A DNA stretch of 64,000 bases, taken from assembly GCF_964340395.1 (NCBI RefSeq), contig NC_135569.1:12158519-12222518 (forward strand), read 5' to 3'. Shown here one piece after another: positions 1 through 12,172 of this stretch; position 1 is the stretch's first letter, and each line of letters starts with the position of its first letter. The DNA comes from Glandiceps talaboti. Lineage: Eukaryota; Hemichordata; Enteropneusta; Spengelidae. The notes beneath the pieces are model-generated. The model worked only from the letters and a program-made list of their open reading frames with translations. It was not told the origin of the DNA and ran no database searches. A program made the translations under genes and the position numbers.

Positions 1-1100
1 ATGGTAAATGAGAATGAAGATACAAGATACGAGATACAAGATACAAGATACAAGAAAACTTTATTATCTCACGTAGAGAAATTACGGTGACGTGGATCCA
101 TACATTAAACACATATTAAAATAAAGATTCAATAAATACAAAATAAAATGTACACACTGTTTATGTCTTTAAAATGAAATATGATCTTGACCTCTGTAGG
201 TCAGATGAAATGATAAAAACAAAAAACTAATTTACATTTACTGCCAATGCAGACTCCTTAAAGACCCAAAGTACAACATTTCTGTATTTATACTTTACAC
301 TTGACCCTGGATTGAACAGGGTACGCAGATAATCATATTGTAATGTCAATTATTCAAGAGCATCTACTGCTCGTTTCATATTAGTGTTTACTAAGTCTGG
401 TTTTGTTTGATACAGGTATGCAGAAACAAATGAGAAACTGTACGTTACACTTTCATATAGCAAGATTGAGTGAATATAGCTCCTTGCTGCATTTTTTCAA
501 AAATGAAATGAAATAACCATTTTCACAAACTAGAGCTGCCATTTCTTCTGCGAAACAACCGCTTGATGGTGCATATTGGGCGACACTGTAAAATAACTGG
601 GGTTTGTGTTGATGGCAATAACATGTCACTAATCCAGGCAGACATCAAATGCTGACACCAAAGCATCAGCGCCCGCGTGTCTGCATCTAGTTGAGATACG
701 TTTAAATGGTTTATTTCATTTTAGACAAAATGTAGCAAGAAATTGCAATCTTGCTTTCTCAATGTGTCGAAAGTATTTCGTAATGGTTTATGCATGATTG
801 TAACTGTGCCAGTGAACACTAACATAAAACGGGCTGTAATATACTACCATGCAATAACCAGCAATATATTATCGTCATTTTTAATAACAATATAAACTAT
901 TTTTTAAAATAATATCATCCTTTTACCATATATACAATAATTATTTTGCATATTTTGTTTAATGCTATGCAAAATGTCATATTTTTATGTTATGAAACAT
1001 TTATAAAATGTTTGCTATTATAATTACTTGTATTTGATCTATAAGGGTACTAGTAAAAACCATGTAATGAATGTTACTTTTACAGACATATTTATAACGC
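1..1100. other. Gene-free AT-rich flank
   Basis: No convincing exon is seen on either strand. Positions 19–55 hold a short run of imperfect 'atacaag' repeats. A partial copy of the window's foldback element lies near 384–765 (listed separately). The rest is AT-rich unique-looking DNA. Confidence 0.5.
384..765. mobile_element. Partial copy of foldback MITE family
   Basis: The segment near 405–450 (tttgatacag..atgcagaaac..aatgagaaactg) matches the terminal arm of the elements at 30589–30950, 20251–20640 and 60333–60696. Around 720–765 is the matching inner motif (tttcatttt..acaaaatgtagcaag). The outer right arm is not recognisable, so this copy is truncated or decayed. No coding capacity is seen; such elements move only with a transposase made elsewhere. 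Confidence 0.5.
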
Positions 1101-1115
1101 GATATATATTACACT

Positions 1116-1127
1116 GTGTGTGTGTGC

Positions 1128-1158
<31 letters not shown>

Positions 1159-1276
1159 TGTATGTATGTATGTATGTATGTATGTATGTATGTATATGTG
1201 TGTGTGTGTATGTATGTATGTATGTATGTATGTATGCATGCATGTATGCATGCATGTGTGTGTATGTGTGTGTACG

Positions 1277-1357
<81 letters not shown>
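1116..1357. repeat. Compound (GTAT)n / (TA)n microsatellite
   Basis: A (gtat)n tract with gt and gcat interruptions runs from about 1116 to 1280 and passes directly into pure (ta)n to about 1357. All open frames here are artefacts of the repeat. Confidence 0.95.
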
Positions 1358-1363
<6 letters not shown>

Positions 1364-1414
1364 TTTCATTCTTCTTTCGCCAAGTAGAGTGCTCAATCAC
1401 CTTGGAGAGCTATC

Positions 1415-2396
<982 letters not shown>

Positions 2397-3172
2397 TTGA
2401 TCCTCATGGATAACTCAAGGCTTCCCTGCAGGGCGTACAAAATGTTATACAACATGGGTGGACAACGTAAAATAACTTGGGCAAGTCATGTTAGCAGCCT
2501 TTTACAAAGATATGATTGTCATTATGCATGGATGACTCAAGGGGTTGGCAATCAAGAATACTTTGTCATTATTTATGTCTAGAGTCATTGAAGTAGCATA
2601 TCAGGAATGGCATACAAATGTACGAGAGGACATAACACTTTACCACTACTTAGAATTTAAGTCACTTTTAGAACCAGAAAATTGTATTACTGATTTTACC
2701 AGACAAATACATTATTTCAGCTATGCACATATTAGATGTTCATGTGACAGTCAACTGGTATATGTAAAGGGAAGACAGTTGAATATGGAAAGAAATGAGA
2801 GGATATGTACATTTTGTATCAGGGGATGTAGATGATGAGTTCCATTTTATTTTGACATGCCCCTTCTCAGAGGATATTCGAACAAAATATATTTCACCCC
2901 ACCTCCTAGAAAACAGAACCTATTACACTTTCATTAAACGTATGCAACAAGAAACAAATATGAAATCATTGGACCAGCCAAATTTATTTTTAAAAGTGGT
3001 AAGAAAAGACAAAATAACAGTGTAATATAAACTCCTTTTGTTTTGTATAGTTACAGTGTCTCATATAAGTTAAATGAATTTTTGTTACGTGACCTTTGAA
3101 CCTGCAAAGTTTATGAGGTATTGAAATGTAACGAAATGTCAATGGTCTGTTGATTGATTGATTGATTGAAAT
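2397..3172 (+). mobile_element. 3' end of a non-LTR (LINE) retrotransposon, frameshifted
   Basis: Three successive frames give one LINE-like C-terminus. The first (2397–2580) gives a short upstream stretch. The second (2545–2820) contains YLEFKSLLEP, then SYAHIRCSCDSQLVYVKGRQ, then ERICTFC. The third continues with DVDDEFHFILTCPFSEDIRTKY. The pattern C-x2-C ... DDEFHFILTCPF ... R is the zinc-binding tail found at the C-terminus of many LINE reverse-transcriptase proteins (CR1/RTE/L2-like). At least two frameshifts break it. The copy ends with a (ttga)n tail at about 3148–3170, typical of LINE 3' ends. It is a dead, 5'-truncated insertion; the clade cannot be fixed by eye. Confidence 0.75.
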
Positions 3173-4215
3173 ATGCTTATCTGATCTTTTATGAGGGTAA
3201 CATAGCATACGAATAGCACAACATAACTACATCATAGACTGGGTCAAAGTTGAAACATCCAGTAGCGTTCTCTCCTATCAGTTCGTTCTTATTTTGAATT
3301 GATTGATACTCACTGGTGGTTATTGAAGTTAACCCACAAATCTTATTAGTAAAAAAATGCTTATGACTGCAGATCGCAAAACGTTAACAAGTGGTTTTGA
3401 AAAGCTATTGTGTCCGGAAACAACCGAAGATACACGAAAGGTAATGCCGAAGGCTACTGCCTGTTGCAAACATGGTATCCAAATAACAATTGGCCCCTCC
3501 CAGATTAGGAATATGTGTGGGTGTAAAACATTTTAGAAATAAGTCACATTTTTGGAAGATTTTGTCATTTATCGAAAGTTTTCGTATGTGTGACAGGTTA
3601 AAATGTTCCAACTCTGCCCTGTCAATTTAGAAAATATAAGAAAATATTCATTTCCCCGAACCAACGCAGTGACAGGTTGACCTGAAAGAACATTCATGTC
3701 TGGCACAAAGAAATGTGGCAATTAGGTCCATGCCACTTCAGTGGCCTGAGAAAACATGTCCTTTTCATGCATATTTACACAACAAAACACTGACCTCCTT
3801 GGGTAACCACTCAAAGGTTAAACCCCTCAATATATTTCTCGACTGACTGACAAGCATGTCGACCTGCGAACAGAAAATTACTTCATTTCATTGGATGATC
3901 AACCAAACACATAACATTGTCACCAAGGGACGGGCATTGTTGTTGTTGCAAATAATAAAAGTCTCTTTATCGATGAAGATGACTTAACGTGTGTAAAAAG
4001 TGCAATACTCAAGGCCAGGGAAAATTACCTTTGAAAGTCGATTTCCAGAAATCTGTTCGTTGTTTGTTTATGTCCAGTATATTTGTTATGTGGCTGTGAT
4101 TTTATGAGAAATTAGGTAAGTTCGTTTACCTGTTGTTACAGTACTTGGCAGTTGACGACAACAATGACAAGTGTTCTAGACATACAAACAAATCATAACA
4201 ACGTGTCAAAACACT

Positions 4216-4216
<1 letters not shown>
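3173..4216. other. No gene seen
   Basis: No supported exon, RNA gene or clear repeat on either strand. Confidence 0.5.

Positions 4217-4310
<94 letters not shown>
4217..4310. repeat. (CT)n microsatellite
   Basis: About 94 bp of uninterrupted (ct)n. Confidence 0.98.
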
Positions 4311-4312
<2 letters not shown>

Positions 4313-4519
4313 TGAAAGTTCAATACATCAAATTAATGTGTTATTAGTAGTATAGGAGATTATATTGTTCCCTTAACAATCTTGTGTGTGTTGTCAAACA
4401 TGTGGAATGTCTATTGAGTTAGACCACGACACTCCTTTCCAAACAATATAGTTCATAAATTGAGCGACGGTAAAATGTTTCAATTTCTATCTATGGTAGA
4501 AATAGCATCAATAACTGCG

Positions 4520-5725
4520 TCCGGTCGGTACAAAACACAGGCCAGGCCAGGTCAGGTATCGATTGAATATTTTTGTTTTTGATTCACATTGAAATCCAAA
4601 GATGTGAATCCATCATTATATTTGGTGTAGATTTTCGATTAGTTGTCAGGTTATTTTTTCTCAACAATTCGCCATCAGTTTTCTTTGTTTTCAAAAGTGC
4701 CATGCAATTAGTGTCTTTTGTTCTAGGAATTAAATTTGTCACATAGACTCGTTCTTGTATGTACTGATTGCATTGGCGAGTAAAAACGTTTTACCAACTG
4801 TAGGCACTTGTAGAATGTTGCACACACAAAAAAACCAACAAAACAAAGATGACAGACACTCATATGGGAAAGTAGTCACATTTCGTGCAGTTTCAGTATT
4901 TATTGATAACACAGGACAAGTTAGACAACTAAAATATACCATTGCAAAATGTTTAGGACAAGAATGTACGAAAATGACTCGCTAAATGAAGTGACAATTG
5001 CTCTTTCAAGAACAAAATGTCTTGAGATATTAGTCCATGGGCATTATCCCCAAAGATAAATAATGAGCAGGTGACTCTGTTTCTGTTTGAAATCTGTCAC
5101 CCTAACTCAGAGGGCAAACCTTAGGTAGGCTGCAAAGATTGGTACAAACATCATGAAAATTAATGCCCTCCATACAACCTAATTTTTTGTTGAGATATCA
5201 TGTTTACATATGGGCGTTCCAGATGAAAATGTAAAATGGTTATTCAGTGGGTGATATAGCATGTGTAGTAATAGTCATAAGAATTTATTCTGTTTTCTAG
5301 GAATGTTCAAAATTAGCATTTATATTCACTTCTTTTGGATGCAATGTAACAAATAGGCTTTGATTTCTATACTTGCCTACTACACACTCTACAGCACATC
5401 TAAATGTGCATGCTCTGTGTGAGTGGAAATTAAAATAGGTAAGTAATGGCTGTCAAAAGAGCTAGCGTTTGAGCAGCTCACAGTATTTATAGACATTTTC
5501 AACATATTTGAGTACTTACATTGTTGAATTAGCATTTATAACATAGAAAGTGAAATTTCAGAAGGTAAATCAAAATACATTGTATATTGCAAATAAAAAC
5601 ACATGAAGGATTTTTGGACCCGAAAGTGAAAGTGAATGTGAATCCACAAAAAATATTCAGTCTACACCTGACGTGGCTTGGCCTGGCCTGGCCTGGCCTG
5701 TACCTGTGTTTTGTACCGACTGAAC
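4520..5725. repeat. Long-range inverted repeat, possible non-autonomous DNA transposon
   Basis: About 4520–4592 (ggtcggtacaaaacacaggc, ggtcaggtat, ttcacattga) is an imperfect inverted copy of about 5632–5725 (tcagtctaca cctgac, tggcctggcc, tgtgttttgtaccgac). The arms are roughly 75–90 bp and about 1 kb apart. No transposase is visible between them. It could be an old TIR element or two opposite copies of a dispersed repeat. Confidence 0.45.
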
Positions 5726-5740
5726 TGCATCAGTCATTTT

Positions 5741-6825
5741 ATGTTGTCGTGCATGAACAGGTGACATTTACTGTACCAACTAGTTGTACCATAGATACAC
5801 AGTCATCAAAACACCTTGTTGATGAACCAGTGCGGACTGGTGAGCCGTAAAACCGTTCTGCATTGCATGAGTAATGTTTGATCGGTTGGGTTTTGTGTAC
5901 TTTATATTTACTCCATTGCATGGTAGCTTCGACTATGGGACTCCGATTTTTGCCTGAGTGCCCGCCATTTTAACGTCGTCAACCACTGCCCCGCCAAGAC
6001 AATTTCAACAAGTCCTTGTTTATTGTCAATGTCTGGAATGCCTTTCATATTTTTGACTGAAGCAAGGCAAGAGATATTATTGCCAATAGTTTGTTTATCG
6101 TTGAGCAAATGAAATTACGAATGACGTCCCAATGTGCCTTGCTAAAACGAGTCAATAGACGAGGTGTGACGAACCTTTGAAGTTTTTCCGGTTGATGAAG
6201 AACAAATTAAAGAATAAAGTCAAAATACTTCCACAAACATTACTTGTGAAAACCCTAGCAAAAAATGGCGAGTTTGAACGTTTTGACTCATATTTCCTGC
6301 ATCGTAGATGTGAGTTGTCATGACGTAGCATGACCAGGGTATAAAACCCATATTTTTGTTCGAACACATTCAACCTAGCTTGTGTTTGGTGTAATCCTTC
6401 AATATCCAAATTGTGCTTTAAAACGGACTAAACTAACGAAAATCCACATTTTAAAAGAAAGTGGAGGAATGTCTTCAAAAAATTTGAGATTCAATTTACA
6501 GTGAACATAATTTCATGAGAAATATTTGAAACATATTCTTGTCGTTAGCTGTGTTTAAGTGCTATGGAAAAACTGACGCAATGATTTATTCTGTACATTA
6601 CACTACATATACATTTCTGAAAAGTTTTGAATCAGTTCTTATTTTCTTGCCCTTTGTTTTATTCAAGTGCAAAACGAAAAATTACCCATGGGTACGCCGT
6701 TGTCAGATCTGAAGCGTCGAATGATAACCTCTGACACGACGATATTCATGTACGCAGATATACAATGTATCTTGATGTGATTTGTGTTGTGTGTAATGTT
6801 CCTACTTTTCAGAAGAGAATTGGAA
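5741..6825. other. No gene seen; contains a dispersed repeat copy
   Basis: No supported exon. The stretch near 6305–6395 (gaccagggtataaaaccca...) resembles segments near 43510–43605 and 20655–20755 and is probably a copy of an unclassified dispersed repeat. Confidence 0.4.
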
Positions 6826-6915
6826 ATGTTAGGACGAAAAGTTCAGAGCAAGACCTCCTTTACAATGATCCTCATCTGTTTACCTTTTATAATGTTCCTC
6901 GTCACCATGTCACAG
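6826..6915 (+). CDS. WxxW mucin-like gene, exon 1: signal peptide
   Basis: The frame encodes a hydrophobic leader ending at a clear donor (CAG|gtaaat after 6915). The core reads MILICLPFIMFLVTMSQ from an ATG at 6865. The upstream in-frame ATG at 6826 would give a basic n-region (MLGRKVQSK) and a 30-residue leader; a third ATG lies at 6796. I chose 6826 because it gives the usual basic-then-hydrophobic signal layout, but the start is not certain. The exon ends in phase 0, exactly matching the phase-0 acceptor at 8093, so the leader joins the first linker (AQSTPVPTS...). This exon supplies the secretion signal that the repeat exon lacks. Confidence 0.6.
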
Positions 6916-7055
6916 GTAAATAAAAGCTTATCCATAAACTTTACCCATTTGCCTTTGAGTGTTGGGAAACACTAATCAATTGCATAAACTTTCTCTGAAC
7001 GTCTATAAGTTGGTGGGGTGGGGGTGGGGGTGGTGTGTGTATGTGTGTGTATGTA

Positions 7056-7095
<40 letters not shown>

Positions 7096-8092
7096 GGGGG
7101 TTATGAGGGTGGGGTGAAGGTACGTAATTCTATAGTCACAGTAACACGACCTTAAAAATAATGGGCCGATCGATCGGTTAAAACTAAGTTAACAAAAACT
7201 AAGTTTATGAATATTATGTTGATGATACTATCATGATCGTACTTTAACAGTCTGAATGATTTAGAAATGACAGAGGAAACTTTGAATGATTTGTTTTATT
7301 AAAACACCCGAATTTCACCAATAAACGATAATTTTCGCCCAGATACGCTCTCAGGGTTACCATGACAATCAGTGACGTTGTGATTTTTTAATCCTGCCGT
7401 AGAGGGCGTCGCATTTGTACGTTTTCGCCAGATTGAAGAAATATAGGGTTATTTATTAATTAATTTATTTATTTACTTATTTATTTATTTATTTATTTAT
7501 CATTTATTTATTTAACTGATGACCAATGGGAGCTAGTTCGGGGACAGTCGGGTCATTCGAAACATAGAATTTAAGTAAGGCTGCCCTGATATGTAATGCT
7601 AGTACTAGGTAAACAATATTTTCAGATAATAGATTTTAGAAAGGTAGGCCAGTCATACATAGGCAGATAATGTGGTGCCTAGCGTTCTTTTAAAATTGTC
7701 TGCCGAGAAATCTTTAAAATTGTGACACTTGTCTTTCGCTTGAATAACATTTCCAGTTATGCAGAATATATTAAATAAAGCTATTCTCCTTGTTTACTTT
7801 GACATTTTCAATAGTTACTACTGGAACATTTTTTGAAATATTTGTAAATAAATATAATGATTTATTACTCGGTTGTTGTTCACCACGACATTTATTAAAT
7901 CCGGATCCCCTGTTGGTAACCACATCTGTGTAGCATTAGCGATAGTACGGTGTAATATATTAAATCAAGTATATTTTTTGTGTCCGCATCCAAAAATCAG
8001 CCCCCCTCCCATGAATCAAGAAGTCAATTTAACACAATTATGCTACCTATAGATAAAATATACCTCTAATTGACAGATATTCCCTTCCCCAG
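6916..8092 (+). other. Intron of the WxxW mucin-like gene
   Basis: Bounded by CAG|gtaaat and a pyrimidine-rich acceptor (ttcccttccccag). It holds a G-rich/(gt)n tract at about 7014–7110 and an (attt)n tract at about 7440–7512. An in-frame TAA at 8054–8056 limits how far the repeat-exon frame can extend upstream. Confidence 0.6.
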
Positions 8093-11000
8093 GCACAATC
8101 TACACCTGTTCCTACTTCAGCTTCTACTGGTACATCATGTTCTATTTGGACAGACTGGATGAGTGACGAGAATGGAACAGCTGTCGACCCAGCCGGTCCT
8201 GGAGAATTTGAAGTATTTAGCATATTAAGCCAATCATTTGAATTTTGTGATGACCCTACTCAAATCGAGTGTGCACTTGCTAATGACACAAGTGTTGCTT
8301 ATAACCAAACTGGTCAAAAAGAACTAGTATGTAGTCTGAGTTCAGGATTTTTTTGCTTTTACGATAAGCAAGAAGGAGCTAAGTGCCAGGATTATGCTAT
8401 TCGTGTTGCCTGCCCATCGACGTGCCCTTCAACAACAACAATCAGTTTAGATCCTGTATCTACAAATTCAGATGGCATCACCACAGTAATCACTACAGAT
8501 CCTGTAAGTACACCTACCAATCCCCAGGCACAATCTACACCTGTTCCTACTTCAGTTTCTACTGGTACATCATGTTCTATTTGGACAGACTGGATGAGTG
8601 ACGAGAATGGAACAGCTGTCGACCCAACCGGTTCTGGAGAATTTGAAGTATTTAGCTTATTACACCAATCATTTGAATTTTGTGAAGACCCTACTCAAAT
8701 CGAGTGTGCACTTGCTAATAATATAAGTGTTGCTTATAACCAAACTGGTCAAAAAGAACTAGTATGTAGTCTAAGTTCAGGATTTCTTTGCTTTCATGAT
8801 AAGCAAGGAGGAGCTAAGTGCCAGGATTATGCTATTCGTGTTGCCTGCCCATCGACATGCCCTTCAACAACAACAATCAGTTTAGATCCTGTATCTACAA
8901 ATTCAGATGGCATCGCCACAGTAATCACAACAAATCCTGTAACCACACCTACAAATCCCCAGGCACAATCTACACCTGTTCCTACTTCAGTTTCTACTGG
9001 TACATCATGTTCTATTTGGACAGACTGGATGAGTGACGAGAATGGAACAGCTGTCGACCCAGTCGGTTCTGGAGAATTTGAAGTATTTAGCATATTAAGC
9101 CAATCATTTGAATTTTGTGAAGACCCTACTCAAATCGAGTGTGCACTTGCTAATGACACAAGTGTTGCTTACAACCAAACTGGTCAAAACCAACTAGTAT
9201 GTAGTCTGAGTTCAGGATTTCTTTGCTTTCATGATAAGCAAGGAGGAGCTAAGTGCCAGGATTATGCTATTCGTGTTGCCTGCCCATCGACATGCCCTTC
9301 AACAACAACAATCAGTTTAGATCCTGTATCTACAAATTCAGATGGCATCGCCACAGTAATCACAACAAATCCTGTAACCACACCTACAAATCCCCAGGCA
9401 CAATCTACACCTGCTCCTACTTCAGTTTCTACTGGTACATCATGTTCTATTTGGACAGACTGGATGAGTGACGAGAATGGAACAGCTGTCGACCCAGCCG
9501 GTTCTGGAGAATTTGAAGTATTTGTCTTATTACGCCAATCATTTGAATTTTGTGAAGACCCTACTCAAATCGAGTGTGCACTTGCTAATAATATAAGTGT
9601 TGCTTACAACCAAACTGGTCAAAACCAACTAGTATGTAGTCTAAGTTCAGGATTTCTTTGCTTTCATGATAAGCAAGGAGGAGCTAAGTGCCAGGATTAT
9701 GCTATTCGTGTTGCCTGCCCATCGACATGCCCTTCAACAACAACAATCAGTTTAGATCCTGTATCTACAAATTCAGATGGCATCGCCACAGTAATCACAA
9801 CAAATCCTGTAACCACACCTACAAATCCCCAGGCACAATCTACACCTGTTCCTACTTCAGTTTCTACTGGTACATCATGTTCTATTTGGACAGACTGGAT
9901 GAGTGACGAGAATGGAACAGCTGTCGACCCAGCCGGTCCTGGAGAATTTGAAGTATTTAGCATATTACGCCAATCATTTGAATTTTGTGATGACCCTACT
10001 CAAATCGAGTGTGCACTTGCTAATGACACAAGTGTTGCTTATAACCAAACTGGTCAAAAAGAACTAGTATGTAGTCTAAGTTCAGGATTTTTTTGCTTTC
10101 ACGATAAGCAAGAAGGAGCCAAATGCCAGGATTATGCTATTCGTGTTGCCTGCCCATCGACGTGCCCTTCAACAACAACAATCAGTTTAGATCCTGTATC
10201 TACAAATTCAGATGGCATCACCACAGTAATCACCACAAATCCTGTAACTACACCTACCAATCCCCAGGCACAATCTACACCTGCTCCTACTTCAGGTTCT
10301 ACTGGTACATCATGTTCTATTTGGACAGACTGGATGAGTGACGAGAATGGAACAGCTGTCGACCCAGCCGGTGCTGGAGAATTTGAAGTATTTAGCATAT
10401 TACGCCAATCATTTGAATTTTGTGATGACCCTACTCAAATCGAGTGTGCACTTGCTAATGATACAAGTGTTGCTTATAACCAAACTGGTCAAAAAGAACT
10501 AGTATGTAGTCTAAGTTCAGGATTTCTTTGCTTTCATGATAAGCAAGGAGGAGCTAAGTGCCAGGATTATGCTATTCGTGTTGCCTGCCCATCGACATGC
10601 CCTTCAACAACAACAACAATCAGTTTAGATCCTGTATCTACAAATTCAGATGGCATCACCACAGTAATCACTACAGATCCTGTAACTACACCTACCAATC
10701 CCCAGGCACAATCTACACCTGCTCCTACTTCAGTTTCTACTGGTACATCATGTTCTATTTGGACAGACTGGATGAGTGACGAGAATGGAACAGCTGTCGA
10801 CCCAACCGGTCCTGGAGAATTTGAAGTATTTAGCTTATTACGCCAATCATTTGAATTTTGTGAAGACCCTACTCAAATCGAGTGTGCACTTGCTAATAAT
10901 ATAAGTGTTGCTTATAACCAAACTGGTCAAAAAGAACTAGTATGTAGTCTAAGTTCAGGATTTCTTTGCTTTCATGATAAGCAAGGAGGAGCCAAGTGTC

Positions 11001-12172
11001 AGGATTATGCTATTCGTGTTGCCTGCCCATCGACATGCCCTTCAACAACAACAATCAGTTTAGATCCTGTATCTACAAATTCAGATGGCATCACCACAGT
11101 AATCACCACAAATCCTGTAACTACACCTACCAATCCCCAGGCACAATCTACACCTGCTCCTACTTCAGGTTCTACTGGTACATCATGTTCTATTTGGACA
11201 GACTGGATGAGTGACGAGAATGGAACAGCTGTCGACCCAGCCGGTGCTGGAGAATTTGAAGTATTTAGCATATTACGCCAATCATTTGAATTTTGTGATG
11301 ACCCTACTCAAATCGAGTGTGCACTTGCTAATGACACAAGTGTTGCTTATAACCAAACTGGTCAAAAAGAACTAGTATGTAGTCTAAGTTCAGGATTTTT
11401 TTGCTTTCACGATAAGCAAGAAGGAGCCAAATGCCAGGATTATGCTATTCGTGTTGCCTGCCCATCGACGTGCCCTTCAACAACAACAATCAGTTTAGAT
11501 CCTGTATCTACAAATTCAGATGGCATCACCACAGTAATCACCACAAATCCTGTAACTACACCTACCAATCCCCAGGCACAATCTACACCTGCTCCTACTT
11601 CAGGTTCTACTGGTACATCATGTTCTATTTGGACAGACTGGATGAGTGACGAGAATGGAACAGCTGTCGACCCAACCGGTCCTGGAGAATTTGAAGTATT
11701 TAGCATATTAAGCCAATCATTTGAATTTTGTGATGACCCTACTCAAATCGAGTGTGCACTTGCTAATAATATAAGTGTTGCTTATAACCAAACTGGTCAA
11801 AAAGAACTAGTATGTAGTCTAAGTTCAGGATTTTTTTGCTTTCACGATAAGCAAGAAGGAGCTAAGTGCCAGGATTATGCTATTCGTGTTGCCTGCCCAT
11901 CGACATGCCCTTCAACAACAACAATCAGTTCAGATCCTGTATCTACAAATTCAGATGGCATCGCCACAGTAATCACAACAAATCCTGTAACCACACCTAC
12001 AAATCCCCAGGCACAATCTACACCTGTTCCTACTTCATTTTCTACTGGTACATCATGTTCTATTTGGACAGACTGGATGAGTCAAAAAGGTAGTACCACC
12101 ATAGTATTCACTACAGCCAGACAAAATGTACACCTGCTCGTACTTCAGCTTCTACTGGTACATCATGTTTGA
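8093..12172 (+). CDS. Mucin-like protein with nine tandem WxxW (CysD-type) domains, exon 2
   Basis: One 4080-bp exon reads open for 1359 residues. It is nine tandem 145-residue units starting at 8093, 8528, 8963, 9398, 9833, 10268, 10706, 11141 and 11576, then a partial tenth at 12011. Unit six is one codon longer (extra Thr, 438 bp). Each unit has a Thr/Ser/Pro linker (AQSTPVPTS, ..TTISLDPVST) and a roughly 95-residue cysteine domain: CSIWTDWMSDENGT, FEVFSIL..SFEFC, QIECALAN, LVCSLSSGFFCF, KCQDYAIRVACPSTCPS. WTDW is the WxxW signature. The QxxLVCSxxxGFxC and DYxIRVxC pattern matches the CysD/WxxW domain of gel-forming mucins (MUC2/MUC5 type) and CILP. N-glycosylation sequons recur (ENGT, NDTS/NNIS, YNQT). 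By family it is secreted into mucus or matrix. Units are almost identical in DNA, implying recent expansion or gene conversion. The frame ends in 30-odd residues out of register with the repeats after WMSQKG, so the native C-terminus may differ (possible donor at the AAAG|gtagta there). Confidence 0.85.
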   Translation, partial: AQSTPVPTSASTGTSCSIWTDWMSDENGTAVDPAGPGEFEVFSILSQSFEFCDDPTQIECALANDTSVAYNQTGQKELVCSLSSGFFCFYDKQEGAKCQDYAIRVACPSTCPSTTTISLDPVSTNSDGITTVITTDPVSTPTNPQAQSTPVPTSVSTGTSCSIWTDWMSDENGTAVDPTGSGEFEVFSLLHQSFEFCEDPTQIECALANNISVAYNQTGQKELVCSLSSGFLCFHDKQGGAKCQDYAIRVACPSTCPSTTTISLDPVSTNSDGIATVITTNPVTTPTNPQAQSTPVPTSVSTGTSCSIWTDWMSDENGTAVDPVGSGEFEVFSILSQSFEFCEDPTQIECALANDTSVAYNQTGQNQLVCSLSSGFLCFHDKQGGAKCQDYAIRVACPSTCPSTTTISLDPVSTNSDGIATVITTNPVTTPTNPQAQSTPAPTSVSTGTSCSIWTDWMSDENGTAVDPAGSGEFEVFVLLRQSFEFCEDPTQIECALANNISVAYNQTGQNQLVCSLSSGFLCFHDKQGGAKCQDYAIRVACPSTCPSTTTISLDPVSTNSDGIATVITTNPVTTPTNPQAQSTPVPTSVSTGTSCSIWTDWMSDENGTAVDPAGPGEFEVFSILRQSFEFCDDPTQIECALANDTSVAYNQTGQKELVCSLSSGFFCFHDKQEGAKCQDYAIRVACPSTCPSTTTISLDPVSTNSDGITTVITTNPVTTPTNPQAQSTPAPTSGSTGTSCSIWTDWMSDENGTAVDPAGAGEFEVFSILRQSFEFCDDPTQIECALANDTSVAYNQTGQKELVCSLSSGFLCFHDKQGGAKCQDYAIRVACPSTCPSTTTTISLDPVSTNSDGITTVITTDPVTTPTNPQAQSTPAPTSVSTGTSCSIWTDWMSDENGTAVDPTGPGEFEVFSLLRQSFEFCEDPTQIECALANNISVAYNQTGQKELVCSLSSGFLCFHDKQGGAKCQDYAIRVACPSTCPSTTTISLDPVSTNSDGITTVITTNPVTTPTNPQAQSTPAPTSGSTGTSCSIWTDWMSDENGTAVDPAGAGEFEVFSILRQSFEFCDDPTQIECALANDTSVAYNQTGQKELVCSLSSGFFCFHDKQEGAKCQDYAIRVACPSTCPSTTTISLDPVSTNSDGITTVITTNPVTTPTNPQAQSTPAPTSGSTGTSCSIWTDWMSDENGTAVDPTGPGEFEVFSILSQSFEFCDDPTQIECALANNISVAYNQTGQKELVCSLSSGFFCFHDKQEGAKCQDYAIRVACPSTCPSTTTISSDPVSTNSDGIATVITTNPVTTPTNPQAQSTPVPTSFSTGTSCSIWTDWMSQKGSTTIVFTTARQNVHLLVLQLLLVHHV

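Noticed and set aside
8159-8161. ATG at 8159 as the start of the mucin-like protein
   Set aside because: It is the Met of WTDWMSDEN, present in every unit; the frame is open upstream to the acceptor at 8093, and a signal peptide exon joins in phase.
8383-12093. Nine 72–75-codon plus-strand ORFs and five 88-codon minus-strand ORFs, one per WxxW unit
   Set aside because: They are shadows of the 435-bp repeat in other frames; the main frame has the conserved cysteines and WxxW motif.
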